64,000 nt of DNA from Trametopsis cervina. Its lineage: Eukaryota > Basidiomycota > Agaricomycetes > Polyporales > Irpicaceae. Both the position numbers and the translations under genes were made by a program. This document shows positions 47,716 to 59,380 of this stretch, piece after piece. The notes below the pieces were generated by a model, which made no database searches, had not been told where the DNA came from, and saw only the letters and a list, made by a program, of their open reading frames with translations. The stretch lies in NCBI GenBank assembly GCA_022385755.1, contig MU278355.1:500974-564973 (forward strand), in the 5' to 3' direction. Positions within the stretch are counted from its first letter, which is position 1; each line of letters opens with the position of its first letter.

Positions 47716-49616
47716 GGCAAAGACTCACATTTCGACCAACCGCCGTCATTATGCGTCATACAGCGAGACGCTTCAAGTGACTCTTCCACCCGCGAAGTGA
47801 GTATTCAACGGTGCTCCGATATTGTTGTTCTTGTCTGAGTTCAATTGCAATATCGGGGCTTCGAGGTGCATCACGCTGATGTTCTTGTGTTTAGAACAAG
47901 CTGATTAGCTCATACATGTTCGAGGGCCTGATAACCAGCTTGCGCTGTGGGAAACGGGGTTCCGTCTGCAGGAAGTCCCCGTCGTTGTCACTGGCAGTGC
48001 AAAGGTGAGTTGTATGTACACATAACGCGAACAATGTAAGCAAACTGAGCTTGTATTGAAAGAAAGTTTGCAACGCAGGCATCTAGCCCCGTTCCTCCGT
48101 TGGCAGGAGTGCGAGTCTTGGAACTAGGTCAGGTCATCGCTGGCCCGTTTTGCGGACAGCTATTAGGGTACGTCTGGTTCGTTTACTATGCACGATATAG
48201 AGGCGGTTAAACCCGATACCAGACATTACGGCGCCGAAGTTATCAAGGTCGAGCCACCTCTGACCGGCGATCCTCTACGCGTGTGGCGAGAGCTGGACGT
48301 CGATGGGGTCAGCCCATGGTGGAGAAGCATCGGACGCAACAAGAAGAGTGTAACAATTGACTTGCGACAGCAAGAGGGACGAGAGTACGTCTCACACCAT
48401 TTAAATTTGTGCCCTATCGTGACCAACCCGTTCTAGTCTTGTCGAACGACTAGCTATTCAAAGTGACGTGCTACTAGAGAACTTCAAGCCCGGAAGTGAG
48501 CGAAACTCTGTCGAGGACTTCCGTGCTCTTCGTTGATCACACACTTTGCTAGCTCTCGAGAAATGGGGTCTTGGCCCTAAGGATCTGCACCCGAAGAATC
48601 CCTCTCTCATCTTCACGCGTGTAAGCGGATACGGCCAAACAGGGCCCTGGTCATCACGTCCCGGCTATGCCTCGGTATGCGAAGCTGAATCAGGCTTTCG
48701 TTATATCAATGGTCACCCAGATCCGGAGACTGGCACGCTGTCAGGTCCACCTGTAAGACCGAATATCAGTCTTGGAGATTCGGTAGCTGGTTTACATGCT
48801 GCCTTTGGTACTGTAAGGATTCTCGCGTTTTTATATTGTTCATTGGGATTCACATTTCGAAGGTGCTTGCTCTTCTAGCTCGAAAGGCCAAGCAAGACCA
48901 AGGTGTAGCAGGAGGGCAGACAGTAGATGTCAGTATCTATGAAAGTATGATCAATCTCATGGAGGGCATTATACCCGAATACGATCGTAAAGGCAAGGTC
49001 AGTTGCACAGCAATAACTATAATGTTGCTCGAATTTAGCTCCCCAACAGATTCGAGGCCCTTCTGGCTCTTCGGTAACAGGTATCGTGCCTACCAACGCA
49101 TATCCCTGTCTTCCTTCCCCTAGCGCGCCCGACGCCCCCTCGTATATTGTCATCGGGGCCAACGCGGACTCGATATACATTCGCATGATGAAGGCAATGG
49201 AACGTGGCGACCTCACAGGACCAGACTATGCTCATAATCAGCATCGTGTTGAAAGACAAGCAGAGATCGAGCAGGCGATTAGCGACTGGACAAAGACTCG
49301 TACGCCGGAGCAGGTCGAAGAGGTCCTAAGAGCAGCCGGTGTCCCGTGCGGACGTGTGTTCAATGTGAAAGAGGTCGTTGAGAATCCGCATACGCAGGCG
49401 AGAGGTCTCGTGGAGGATGTCTGGGTTGGTTCGGAGGAAGAGGGCTGGAACGTCAAAATGTCCAAGGTGGCACCGGTGCTAGAAGGATACGATCTGAAGA
49501 CACGGTGGGCGGGGCCCGAGCTGGGACAGCATAACTACGAGGTTTTAGTGCAAGAGCTAGGTCTCAGCGAGTCTGAGTTACACGCTTTGCAGGAGAAGGG
49601 TGTGGTTGGTAAGTAA
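47716..49616 (+). CDS. Family III CoA-transferase (CaiB/BaiF; SUGCT-like), probably mitochondrial
   Basis: Moves CoA between organic acids, for example succinyl-CoA and glutarate or hydroxymethylglutarate in the animal SUGCT branch. The N-terminal sequence (STNRRHYASYSETLQVTLPPA, about 47735-47800) is Arg-rich and acid-free, like a mitochondrial presequence. The exact start codon is not settled, so 47716 is approximate. The core begins at about 48085: PPLAGVRVLELGQVIAGPFCGQLLG, then YGAEVIKVEPPLTGDPLR, IGRNKKSVTIDLR, LLENFKPG and RVSGYGQTGPWSSRPGYASV. NISLGDSVAGLHAAFG contains the expected catalytic Asp. The late part has EEVLRAAGVPCGRVFNVKEVVENPHTQARG and ends at 49616. About six introns. 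Converges on the acyltransferase gene with a 54-base gap. Family certain; substrate inferred. Confidence 0.88.
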
Positions 49617-50671
49617 GTGCACACCGATGTTGATCCATTCGTTGTATATTATATCATCGAATAGATCTAGTTACCACGGCATGCTGTGTATAGGACGTCC
49701 AACGGAAGCAGGTCTGCCCATCAGAACTTCCGCTCTGGGCGAGTTGCCAGGCTCAAAAATCATCACGATATTGAAGATGGTCTCGATGCTCTCTTCACGA
49801 TCGGAATCGGGAGCACAGCAGATGGCTTGTGGCGAGTTGAATGTGTCGGCAAACACCTTGGTACGGAGGACGTTCGGGGTAACTTTCGAGGCAAGGTTGT
49901 CTTCCCCAACCTCGGACGTGAGAGCCTCGCATAGTGTATATGCTCTGTCCAACCGCACAGGCGAGCCAGTCAACCATGGGGCTTCATCCACGAGCTTGTT
50001 TTCCAGGAAATGGTTCGTATGCACGACAATACCGTTTGCGTTTTCCTTCAAGTACTTCCCTCCGCGTGGTGAGAGCTCCATCCCGACGCCTCCATTGCTG
50101 TCCGCGATAAGGATGTGTTGACTAGATGACGCACCGCCGAGAGCCTCGATCTTCGCAATCGCATCCTGGACGCTCGTACATTCCAGTGCAAGGCGTAGCA
50201 GCACATGGATGGGGAGCAGAGAAGTGTCGATGGGCTTCGCGCGTATCGCATTGAGGCACACCCCAACTGAAGAAGAGTTGAACCCGATTTTACCGACGAT
50301 GCCGGGCTGTACCGCAGATTGTCAGACTTCACTCCGCGCGGGCACAATTGCTGTGCTTACCTCGATGACCATCCATATGTCCGGCTTTCCGTCCTGCTTA
50401 ATGGAAGCTAACGCGATGTTCTTCGCCACGGCCGCCCTCCAATCCCAGTTCTGCGCCAAAACCTGCCTGCCCTTCATCTTCCATGATAATGCGGTACACC
50501 CATCGTCCCATTGGCCCAGAGCGATTTCGCTCCGCGCGTTCAGCGCCACGATGTCTAGGACGTCGACCCCGGGCGAGCTCACCCCATCTGCGATTCCGCG
50601 CATCTCCTCAAGGAGATCCGGCGCGAGTCTCCCGATAGTGCTGTGGTACTCTTGTGCGACGGAGCGGACCA

Positions 50672-50880
50672 CACCACGGGCATAGGCTGAATTCAGAGCG
50701 TGGGATATCTAGAGAATAAATACGGAAAATGTTCCCATATCCGCGGTTTTTCATGCGATATCATGGTAGCGGACTTATTACATAATCGATGGTTTTCCCG
50801 TACATTTTCTGTCTTTATCTGCGGGGCAGCCAGGTAATCAATCTCGATGGCTGAAAAAGAGTGAAAGGGTAAACAAGAGT
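50672..50880 (+). repeat. Left arm of the inverted-repeat element
   Basis: Pairs with the right arm (51090-51296). Shared internal landmarks include TACGGAAAATGTTCCCAT, CCGCGGTTTTTCATG, TTATTACATAAT and CTTTATCTGCGGGGC. Inner boundary approximate because similarity fades gradually. Confidence 0.8.
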
Positions 50881-51089
50881 ACCACTATCAGAGCAAAGAA
50901 ATGTTTGTCTGCTCGCAATGCTGAAAACTGTAGGAAAGTCATTGGAAAGTCATTTGAAATCCACTAGAAAGACATCTTTTTGTGCATTGTAAGCCTATCA
51001 TCCCTTTCAAATGTCTATTTTTCTATCAACTTTCCTGCATTTTTTGGTGTCATGAGTGGACAACCATTCATATGCTCCAAGAATGTCTT

Positions 51090-51296
51090 TTTTGTTTACC
51101 CTTTCACCCTTTTTCAGCCATTAAGATTGATTACCTGGCCGCCCCGCAGATAAAGACGGGAAATGCACAGGAAAATCATCAATTATGTAATAAGTCAGCT
51201 ACCATAATATCACATGAAAAACCGCGGAAATGGGAACATTTTCCGTATTTGTTCTGCGGATATCCCACGCTCTGAATTCAGCCTATGCCCGTGGTG
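51090..51296 (-). repeat. Right arm of the inverted-repeat element
   Basis: Reverse complement of the left arm with scattered substitutions; ends at 51296 next to the second CCA copy. Inner boundary approximate. Confidence 0.8.
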
Positions 51297-51501
51297 CCAT
51301 AGCCCAATCGAACTTGCATGTCGTTTGGAAGATGTCGCGATAGATATCTAGTTGACTGAGGATCTGGGCTCGGAGAAAGCTACCGTGGGTGGTCCCTCTC
51401 TGAAAGATAAGCGGATCGTGAGCATTTGTAGAACTGCCATGGTGTTACCGACCCACTTCGAACGGAGATCCTTTCAACTCGACTTGAGGAGTGGTGGCCA
51501 T

Positions 51502-52975
51502 CGCGAGGTTCCGGTATATCGTGGTCGATAATGTAGCCTCATCGTCGCCTGAGAATGAGTTATACCGTGCGAGGCGTATCCAACCAATCAAGGAGTCTGC
51601 CGACATCCAAGCCGACCGCCGACCGATACGTCAATGGCGTGCCTTGTGCAGGCTTGAAATGTTATGAGATCTTCTCATCGGTTGGGTTTCTGGGTGAGGT
51701 ACGACAATGCGATCTCTAGGCTCCAAAAGTGGGGAGCTGGCCATGACTTTGCCATGAGGCTGGTGAACACGTAACACGGTATGACGGGCACTTCGGATAG
51801 CATCAAAGGTGCAATATCAGACTCTCATGCATTGCAAGCAGCGATCTGAACCTTGTATGGGATTTGCGCATCAGAACTGACCGAGTTATTGGCCACATTA
51901 AGCTCTACGAGCCTTTCGCCGTATTTTCCACCAAGTGTGGCAGAGTCCGGAGTTGATGTGTGCGTGAAAGGAGGACTGGTGCGACTTCGTTGAGGGGAAT
52001 AAGGTCGCTACTTGCGACACAATGTTGGAGGAAGTTTTCGACCGCCCAGTCCACAGCAGAGCCGCCATTGCGATTAACTCGGCCGTTTCCTTGCCCTATT
52101 AACCAGAATTGTCGCCACCACCGGAGTCGTTAGCGTTTTCTTGCGCGATGTTTCAGAACAACTTTATCCGTATCGTGCACTTACAAGATATACAGTATGC
52201 TGAAATGCCATCAGAATCCGAAAGGTCCTGACGACGTATAGATCGGTGGTCTAGTCCTTTCCGGTTCGTATTGGGGAAGAATTCATCTGGAGGCGTAGCT
52301 GAGTTCCGCGAGTTTTCGGAGGTATTTATGAGTAGGTAAGCTTGACAGCGGTAGCTTGGCATTCATGATGTGTGGCCGTGCAGGGGAAACGCGATGTCAG
52401 GAGACGAGATGCAGCGAAAGAAGCGGATGCGAGAAACCAGGCCTGCCACTCCGGTCGTGAAAAAGAGAGTACGGTGCATGCCAGTCAAGAGTGAAATGCA
52501 GGAGATGAGTTGTGTCGGAGCACAGCAAGCGGGAGTTTATTAGTGAGATCGAAGATTGGCGGGCGACGACGCGTAGGCCCGAAAAGGGAATGCGGGGGGA
52601 GTAGCGATGCAGCCGCTGATCATGGCACTCGAGAAAGCTCGGCCGTCAGACTTCAACACCTACTCTCTCAACGCCAGCAGGCTGTCCCTTCTTCGCCCTC
52701 TTCCTCAGACTACGACATTTCTACGATTCGCAGACGACCTATTCGCCTTTCTATACTTCACTCAACAACACCGCCTAGCTCTCGCTGTTCCCCTCGGCAA
52801 CCGGTCGCAAGAGCATACATCCACACGAACCTTGCATACATTGCGTATGCGGACACCCCTTTCACGACCATTCAATACGCTTCGCTGGCGGACAGACTAC
52901 TACCACTCAATCGTTACGCACTGCTCTCAGCTCGTCCACGCGGCAACGCTCGAGATAACCTTGTGACGCTGGCCC
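51502..52975. other. Divergent intergenic stretch, no gene supported
   Basis: About 1.47 kb between the start of the acyltransferase-like gene and the start of the 7-TM-like gene. The right 400 bases are open in several frames on the plus strand but read as a Ser/Arg/Thr-rich 5' leader without domain content. No other feature seen. Confidence 0.4.
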
Positions 52976-55515
52976 ATGAGTGCCGCATCACCAACCGCCT
53001 ACCTGCTGTGGGCCATTCTATCTCTCCTCGTGAGTTCTCGCCTCGCTTTCCCTTGTGGATGACCTGCTGTGCTGTCTCTTCCCTGTCTTCCCATTTACCC
53101 GCCAATTATCCTGACGTTTATCCTTGACGAAGTCGCTAAACCTTGGTTGTATCAGTTTCTGGGCTTCTTGCTCTATCACCTATGGAGCTACGATAAGTTT
53201 CGATGTCTTCTCTGGTCTTCTGGGCGACAGCCCGGAGCGTTCAAGCGCGTCATGACAGTGAGTACTCTCGTTATTCACGTGTTGCTAGGCGCAGAATCAT
53301 CGACACGACATTGCTTCTCAGTACTCCTATCTCGGTTCTGTACCATTATTTGTTGTGTATAGTGTGGCTACTACTGTTATCAAGTTCCAGGAAGGTGAGA
53401 GCATTTTCTTCTCGCGTACACGATCTGAGTAACCTCAACTTGTATCCAGGTTATATATACACTCCTGACCATCACGGTAAGCTTTACGCAACATTTCCTT
53501 CAGTCACAATTTGATTGTTTCCAAGTAAACCCTACACCCCTCGATCTGTATTCACCCTTCAACAAGCGTTGGATTCTCCCTCTCAACTTCATTTTCAGCA
53601 TTGCATGGGGAATGGAGCTGTGAGTTGTTCGTGCATACGAGCAGCAATGTTACTGACATCATCGACAGCATTACACATCTGGAAGGTGAGATAATTACAT
53701 TCCGTCGCGTAGAGCACATGGATGGTTGGCAAAATCCAAAGTCCGGACACCCCACATGGTGATCTGCGGTTTAGCGTGCTCAGTGATGGGACGATCGAGG
53801 GAGGTGCATCTGGACATCACACCGAAGGAAGCATCCCACATGTGTTGCAACGTCAACGTCATCTCATACTTGCCTACCGTTCGCCCACCATTGAGACACC
53901 TATTGACTTTTCGTTCTATTCACGCAGAACTAGCATTTTGGTTGTATCTCCTGCATCAAAACCCCGACAAGGAAGAATGGTTCAGCAGTTGGGAATATCG
54001 CATGTGGTTTCTTGGTAGTCTCGTCGCCGTCATCGGAATGCCGTTAACTGCTCTTATTGCTCGACACGATGTGGATACGGTACGTCTCTTTTGTCCTCTT
54101 TTTACTCACAGCTCAACTGCTGATACACGTCGCAGCTGGATGCATGGATTTTCCTAGTTGGGTCGAGTGGATCGACAGGCACGACAATTTGCTTCCTTTA
54201 CGTTCTGTTCCGTTTCCCGGCTTTTGTGAAGCATGTCAAAGGAGAGGGCGCCGACCCCAGCGTGGTTGTGCGCCTGACCACGTTCTATACACTTAATGTG
54301 AGCCCGTGCTCAGTTCAACCACAACGTGCGCGACCTAACACGCTCCGGATGATCTGCAGCTGTTCCGTGTGGTATTCAGATTCCTCTTCACGATCCCGCT
54401 CTTCATCCTCGCTTTGGATGGGATCATTGGCACTCACAAGATCAATCAAAACTTGTGGGTCCTCTCATCTACTGCATTCTGATTCCTCGCTCACACGTTG
54501 CCTTTTAGGTTCTGGACAGGTACCTGCTTCCTGGTTTGTGCCAGATGTGACGTACTGATCAGCCTTTTTTCGTAGATTTCCTTACAATGGTGGCCGGAAT
54601 AGGCTGCTTCGTGTCTACAACCATCACTCTGCTCGTACGTGCCGTGATCGCGTTATCTTTAAACCGAGAATAAAGAAACTTTTTAGATCTTCTTCCCACG
54701 TTCCATGGTCAAGGAGTCTGGTTATAAACCAAAATTACCAACGATGAACTCGCCCAAGTCGGAGCCCATCACGCCGCCGATGCTGATATCAGGACCATTT
54801 GAGTCCTCTCAAGGATATCGCGGACCGCATCCTACCCAAGCAGAGTCTGAAGAGTGGTATGACGATGAGGAAACTTCCGTGTATCACTCAGACTACGCAG
54901 TACCGCCATATGCCGGAAGTCCGACGAGTCAAGTTATTCACGCTGGCGTGCAGCTAGGTCCACAAGTCCTGCAACCAGTTCACCAGCGCCAACCTTTCCC
55001 GCACTCAATGTCCAGCCCACATGTCATAGGGTCCCCACAATCAACACCGACTCTCCCTCTGTCGCCGGTCTCGGATATGTCGCAGCACTTCAATCGGCCG
55101 TCAAGACATATGAAAACGCGGTCAATGGTCATACCCGTGGATTTGCAACGGCGGGAAAGCACGTCCGACTCGCATGATGGTCTTGGTATCGTGGTGGAGA
55201 GCTCGATCAGTACACTTGGGAAGAAGACAGGCAGTTTACGCGTGTCCGTTCCCGCATTCGAGAACCAGGATATTCCTACTGCGCGTCCGCGAGCAACGAG
55301 CAACGCCTCACCGATGGTCCCTACTCATCGACACCATGCTCGACAAAGGTCGATGACAAGGCCGTCGTCAACTCTACACCCGTATGTACGAACGTTTACG
55401 TCTCCCATTGGTACGTGCTTGTTAGCGTAGCTCTACGAGAGGTGTATTCATGTCTCGTTTTATAGATCTTGTGGACCTCGAAGTACCTGCAGATCTGCCC
55501 ACACGCACAGTGTGA
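52976..55515 (+). CDS. Conserved fungal 7-TM-like integral membrane protein
   Basis: ATG at 52976 starts MSAASPTAYLLWAILSLL, the first span. After introns come FLGFLLYHLWSYDKFRCLLWSSGRQPGAFKRVMT (53155-53260) and VYSVATTVIKF (53350-53395). Then follow WILPLNFIFSIAWGMEL (53570-53620), THLEELAFWLYLLHQNPDKEEWFSSWEYRMWFLGSLVAVIGMPLTALIARHD (53925-54075), a span near 54150-54230, VVVRLTTFYTLN, FRFLFTIPLFILALDGIIG (54385-54435) and VAGIGCFVSTTITLLIFFPRS (54585-54700). A long, disordered, Ser/Pro-rich cytosolic tail (54705-55410) carries many potential phosphorylation sites. A final small exon encodes DLVDLEVPADLPTRTV before the stop at 55513-55515. The family is widespread in basidiomycetes with no assigned role. 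The topology resembles a G-protein-coupled receptor, which is inference. Confidence 0.78.
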
Positions 55516-56131
55516 TACTCTTGTCTTACCTTGTCCTGTCTCCTTTTCACTTGTCTCCGTCTATTCACCACACCCTATGTATCCCCTTCATTCTGTACTT
55601 CTAGGCATACCCGTCCCATTCGCCATACCCCACTCTATCCCCACTACTCTACACAGTACTGTTGGCGTCATCTTCGCACACGCCTTCATCCCGCAAATGT
55701 CAGCTGGAATGGCATGACTTGTCACACGTGGAGAACAAATGAGAATGGTGCGTCTTTTCGTGTTGTGTTATCCAGTTCAATACTCATCGGTTCGCCATGT
55801 AGTTCTCCTCAATTCTATCTTACTCTTGTGATTTATCACTTCTTGGCATGTAATTGTGATGTACCTTAAATCGATATAATTCGGTGTCGTGATGTTACAT
55901 TTTTTCTCAGACTTTGAAATGCGGTGAAGACACCCAACACAGTACACGGTGAGATTATCGGCAGCGGGCCCTGAGACAGCCTCCCATACTTTCACAGGAC
56001 ACAACATAGCAGAATGTCATCATATGAATACATTTTAAGTACGTGATACATTTGAGCAGTTCATTTTACTTGCATCAGGCTCGTTCCTACCAAAGTCCCG
56101 GGTAATATCCATCCGACTCTCATTCTCGCGC
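55516..56131. other. Convergent intergenic region
   Basis: About 615 bases between the 7-TM-like stop and the aldo/keto reductase stop. The first half is pyrimidine-rich 3' flank; nothing else supported. Confidence 0.5.
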
Positions 56132-57350
56132 TCAGAACAGACGGACTTTGTGCACCGCGGACACCTCATCTCCCTCGCTGAAGATGTTGACATTCCACTT
56201 GGGGTCGCTCGCGGTGTTGTAGTTGAACGGCGAGTTGAAGCGCACGGTGGTGCCCTTGCCGATGGCGGATACGGCTTCGTAGTCCTCCTTGCTGAGCTCG
56301 ACTTGCTTGAAGTTGGATGCGATACGATCTGCAGGACAGGTACGCGGATGAGCACCCCTTCTGAAACTCGCGTTATGTATAGGCTAAACGTACCGTTCTG
56401 CACACTCTTAGGGATGACCGAGGTACCGTCGTACGCGCCCCACGCAACGAGGACCTGAGCAGGGGTAGCACCGAGGCGGTCTGCGATCTCCTTCACAGCG
56501 GGGTACTCGACCAGCTTCTGCTTGCCAGTGATGTTGTTGCCGAGGGGGCTGTAAGCAGTGACGTGGATGTTGTGCTCCTTGCAGAAGTTGAGCAACTCGT
56601 ATTGGGGGAGAAGGGGGTGACGTTCGATCTGGTTTGCGGCGGGCCAAACGCCAGTGGCCTCAGCGATGCCCTTGATGTGGTCGATGCTGAAGTTGGAGAC
56701 ACCAATAGCCTTAACCTGATTATTGAAATAAAAGTCGGTCAGCGTTCGGACATATGTCACGAAAAGAGGACGTACTTTGCCTGTCTCCTTCAGCCTGATC
56801 AGCTCCTTCCAGGTGTCGACGAGGGGAACGTCATCGGTGACGACCACTTCTGTCTTGTCTTCATTGAGGGTGATCAGAGGACCTTTAGGGAATGATACGG
56901 GCCAGTGGATGACTATCAAAACCCGAAAAAGTCAATTTCACTACCACCAAAAGACAGAAAATCACACACGGTAGAGATCGAGATACGGCGTCTCGAGCTG
57001 GGAAAGAGTTAGATCAAGATCTTTCTCAACGTCCTCTACGCGCTGAGAGTTGTTCCACAGCTTTGAGGTAATGAAGAGTTCCTCGCGCTTGACGACCGAG
57101 GGGATGACTTTCTTGAGGGCGGCGCCAACTTCGTGCTGGTTCTGGTAGATCAAAGCACAATCGATGTGTCTGTATCCGTGGCGGATTGCGTATTCGACCT
57201 ATCGCACACATTGAGAGCCTGTATGAATTATAGGGGTATGTCGTGACATACTGCATTCTCAACCTCCTTCGGCTTGGAAAGCCAGGTTCCGAGTCCGATC
57301 TGAGGGATCTCCGCACCAGTGGACAGTTTGAGAGTCTTTCCGAGGGACAT
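56132..57350 (-). CDS. Aldo/keto reductase (AKR3-like, glycerol dehydrogenase/Gcy1 type)
   Basis: NADPH-dependent reductase of aldehydes and ketones, TIM-barrel fold. ATG at 57350 gives [23 protein letters not shown]. Catalytic tetrad residues are visible: Asp in GYRHIDCA and Tyr in [10 protein letters not shown], Lys in ITSKLWNNS, and His in [11 protein letters not shown] just after an intron (about 56915-56970). Cofactor and barrel signatures follow: [37 protein letters not shown] and [11 protein letters not shown], then a last exon joining [20 protein letters not shown]. The end is VRLF with TGA at 56132-56134. About 325 residues and five introns, normal for the family. The promoter holds a TATA-like box and an array of CCGGTCCG-type repeats. 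Substrate not determinable; polyols and sugar aldehydes are usual. Confidence 0.94.
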
Positions 57351-57436
57351 TTTGAAAGAAAGGGCAGCGGTCTTGTAGGGGGAGTTGAGGGTGATGGTCG
57401 AGAAACGAGGCTAGACTGTCGTGCGACGTCGCCATC

Positions 57437-57443
57437 TTTTATA
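57437..57443 (-). promoter_or_regulatory. TATA-like box of the aldo/keto reductase gene
   Basis: TATAAAA on the minus strand, about 87 bases upstream of the ATG at 57350. Position fits a core promoter. Confidence 0.5.
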
Positions 57444-57490
57444 GCAGCCTCCTGAGCATAGTCGACCGAGGGAGGCATTTAGCCAGAGAG

Positions 57491-57525
57491 GTCCGCAATC
57501 CGGTCCGCATCCGGTCCGGATGACC
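57491..57525. promoter_or_regulatory. Direct-repeat array of GTCCG units upstream of the aldo/keto reductase
   Basis: Three near-tandem units of 10-12 bases: GTCCGCAATCC, GTCCGCATCC and GTCCGGATGACC. They create repeated CCG/CGG triplets 50-90 bases upstream of the TATA-like box. Fungal Zn2Cys6 regulators bind CGG-type half sites, so a regulatory array is plausible. This is inference only. Confidence 0.35.
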
Positions 57526-59204
57526 TGTGATACGTGACCTGCACGGTGTCCTTCGAGCACCTTCGAACTACAGCGGGCCTCCGGGCCTCTGTTGTGCATT
57601 TGTCCCAGGATCCGGATGTTCCGCGGGATAAGATGCTTCACCTCAGATATCAATATCATGTCGACCTTCGTGGTGACAGAACGCCACAATCCAGCAGGTT
57701 AGGGGAGGAACAAAGCTTGGTCAGCATGTTGACGCTAACCAAGTCCCTCAACCATACCAGCTACCATACCAAGTTACTTCAGGAGCAGCTTGAAAGCCCA
57801 CTGGCAGCGAAAGCATATGATCCGTCGCGCATTTATGCCACAGTCATTTGACGCGACACGATCACGTGCTTGACGCGGTGGCGGAACGCCTATCCACAGT
57901 GGCTTATGTACGCTCAGACGCTCTGCCGAGGGAATTGTCCATCGGACGGTAAGCTCATCTGTGGCATCGCCGCTGTAAATGCTGGCTGAGGGATGTATAT
58001 GAGTAAGCCAGAAATCCGCATTGCGCAATGCTTACCTTTGCTAATTACTTGGGCAGCCTACCGCAGATACCAAGATATCGTTGTCGGTCCCGTGCAAATG
58101 ATGTCGCAACATGTGAGATGATTTGATAAGATATGGAAATGTTGTACGTGGCCTATCTCAGTCGCTTCCGCTTCATGATATGACAGAAAGCTTCCCAGAA
58201 GACCAGAAAAGTTCGGACAATTGTCATAGCCAGTCTTCCGACTTCCAAGACATAGCATCGCGGGATGAGTTTGCAATGTCTGCCGGCAATGTCGCGGAAC
58301 TATTCCTGACAATTCGCAACACCGCACGTCAGAGGGACCATAGTATGTGGAGCGAACAACAGAAAACCGCACCAAAAGCTGCTGTTCAAAGGACAAAATC
58401 CGCGGCTCAGGGTTGTGCTAGGCGAGAGAAGGCAATATGTCAAAGCACCCTGAAAGGCTCAAACGACCAAGTCTCGAGACCAACAGGCGCATGACGCGCT
58501 GTGATATTGCCTCAAGCCGTAAGCTTTGTTGTGGTGCCGCATAAACGTGGTTTCACATACTTCTGGTCAGTAAATGGGCGAACTGATGGATCTGCCTGGT
58601 GCCAGAAATCGAACGTCGCCGCGCGGGCTTCCGTTCTATACCGCGAATGTTTTCTGGCGCTGTCATTGGATGTTATGTCGCCGCGACTGAATGTAATGTG
58701 TTGTGTTGACAGCGAGCATTAACGAACCTGCATGCGTGACACAGGCCAACACAAGCGCGTAACGCAAGTAGTAAAATGGTGGTCACAAGGGTGTCACAAC
58801 AGTCCTCTCGCTTTCGCCACAAAACGGTAGCCTACCTCTCGACTGGCAGCAACCCTGCTCACCGTATTGCACACCAGTAAATCGAGCACATTTTTCGACC
58901 GTCGCCTCGCCAAGAGTGATCGTCTCGTGCGACTATGCTTCCCGCAGCGTCCAAGGAAAACCGCGTGCCCGTTGCGCGCTTGTGCAGACTCTATGGATGG
59001 ACTGGGGCACTTTACGTACCTTCATCAGCAACGTGTACGGACGGCTATCGGATTGCGAGCAGTTGGTGAGTGTTCTGGCTACTGAACGACATTACCCAAC
59101 CGAACCGCCGAGACTCACTCTCAGGCTGATACCCCTGACTATATGCGCAATGTTGCATCGACTCGGAACCACGAAAAGAATCCGTTGCATTGCCCCTGAA
59201 TAAC

Positions 59205-59211
59205 TATAAAA
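59205..59211 (+). promoter_or_regulatory. TATA-like box of the FAD oxidase gene
   Basis: TATAAAA about 170 bases upstream of the ATG at 59381, allowing a leader of about 140 bases. Moderately plausible. Confidence 0.4.
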
Positions 59212-59380
59212 CCAGAACACTGACTTGCTGTCCAGTCTGCAGGGACGCCGCACCTCAGACAACTCTCAGCTGCACTATCTTCCATTCATTGGACACAGCC
59301 CACGTCGCACCGGATTTTTTAATACATCTCAAGCGTACTTATATCACCCGCTTTCATTAAGACAATCTTTCAGTTCCTGA

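Larger units (their letters stand above)
50672..51296. mobile_element. Non-autonomous inverted-repeat (MITE/foldback) element with CCA target duplication
   Basis: 625 bases bounded by inverted termini starting CACCACGGGCATAGGC on the plus strand at 50672, with its reverse complement ending at 51296. The outer 38 bases are identical between arms. Complementarity continues with scattered mismatches for about 200 bases each side (left arm to about 50880, right arm from about 51090), roughly 90% by eye, and more weakly towards the centre. The trinucleotide CCA lies directly outside both ends (50669-50671 and 51297-51299), fitting a 3-base target-site duplication. There is no transposase; a 97-codon frame inside is chance. 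The 3-base duplication and CAC start would suit CACTA-like or PIF/Harbinger-like transposases, but assignment needs a full-length relative. Confidence 0.88.
49671..51501 (-). pseudogene. Acyl-CoA:6-aminopenicillanate acyltransferase-like (peptidase C45) gene split by an inserted element
   Basis: N-terminal nucleophile hydrolase family that includes fungal penicillin acyltransferase; most fungal homologues have other, unknown substrates. ATG at 51501 (MATTPQVELKGSPFEV), an intron, then THGSFLRAQILSQLDIYRDIF. The coding sequence runs to CKFDWAM, where the 625-base element at 50672-51296 intervenes. On its far side the frame resumes as VRSVAQEYHSTIGRLAPDLLEE. DDGCTALSWK carries the self-cleavage Gly-Cys with the nucleophile Cys. 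VGFN-like sequence, HILIADSNGGVG and VVHTNHFL follow, and the end is at 49671. Removing the element and one CCA copy would restore a continuous frame at the join. With the element present, a stop occurs within a few codons and no obvious splice site skips it, so the allele is probably inactive or truncated. Confidence 0.8.
57351..59380. other. Long divergent intergenic region
   Basis: About 2 kb between the aldo/keto reductase and FAD oxidase start codons. Contains TATA-like boxes for both, a short GTCCG-type repeat array, and otherwise only short frames (up to 123 codons at 58123-58494) without domains. No gene supported. Confidence 0.45.

Noticed and set aside
50982..51275. 97-codon plus-strand frame inside the inverted-repeat element
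   Set aside because: Product is low-quality and read across palindromic sequence; not a transposase fragment.
49671..51501. Idea that the acyltransferase marks a beta-lactam antibiotic cluster, with the serine hydrolase at 18206
   Set aside because: No peptide synthetase, isopenicillin synthase or transporter nearby, the two genes are 30 kb apart, and both families are common in fungi outside such clusters.
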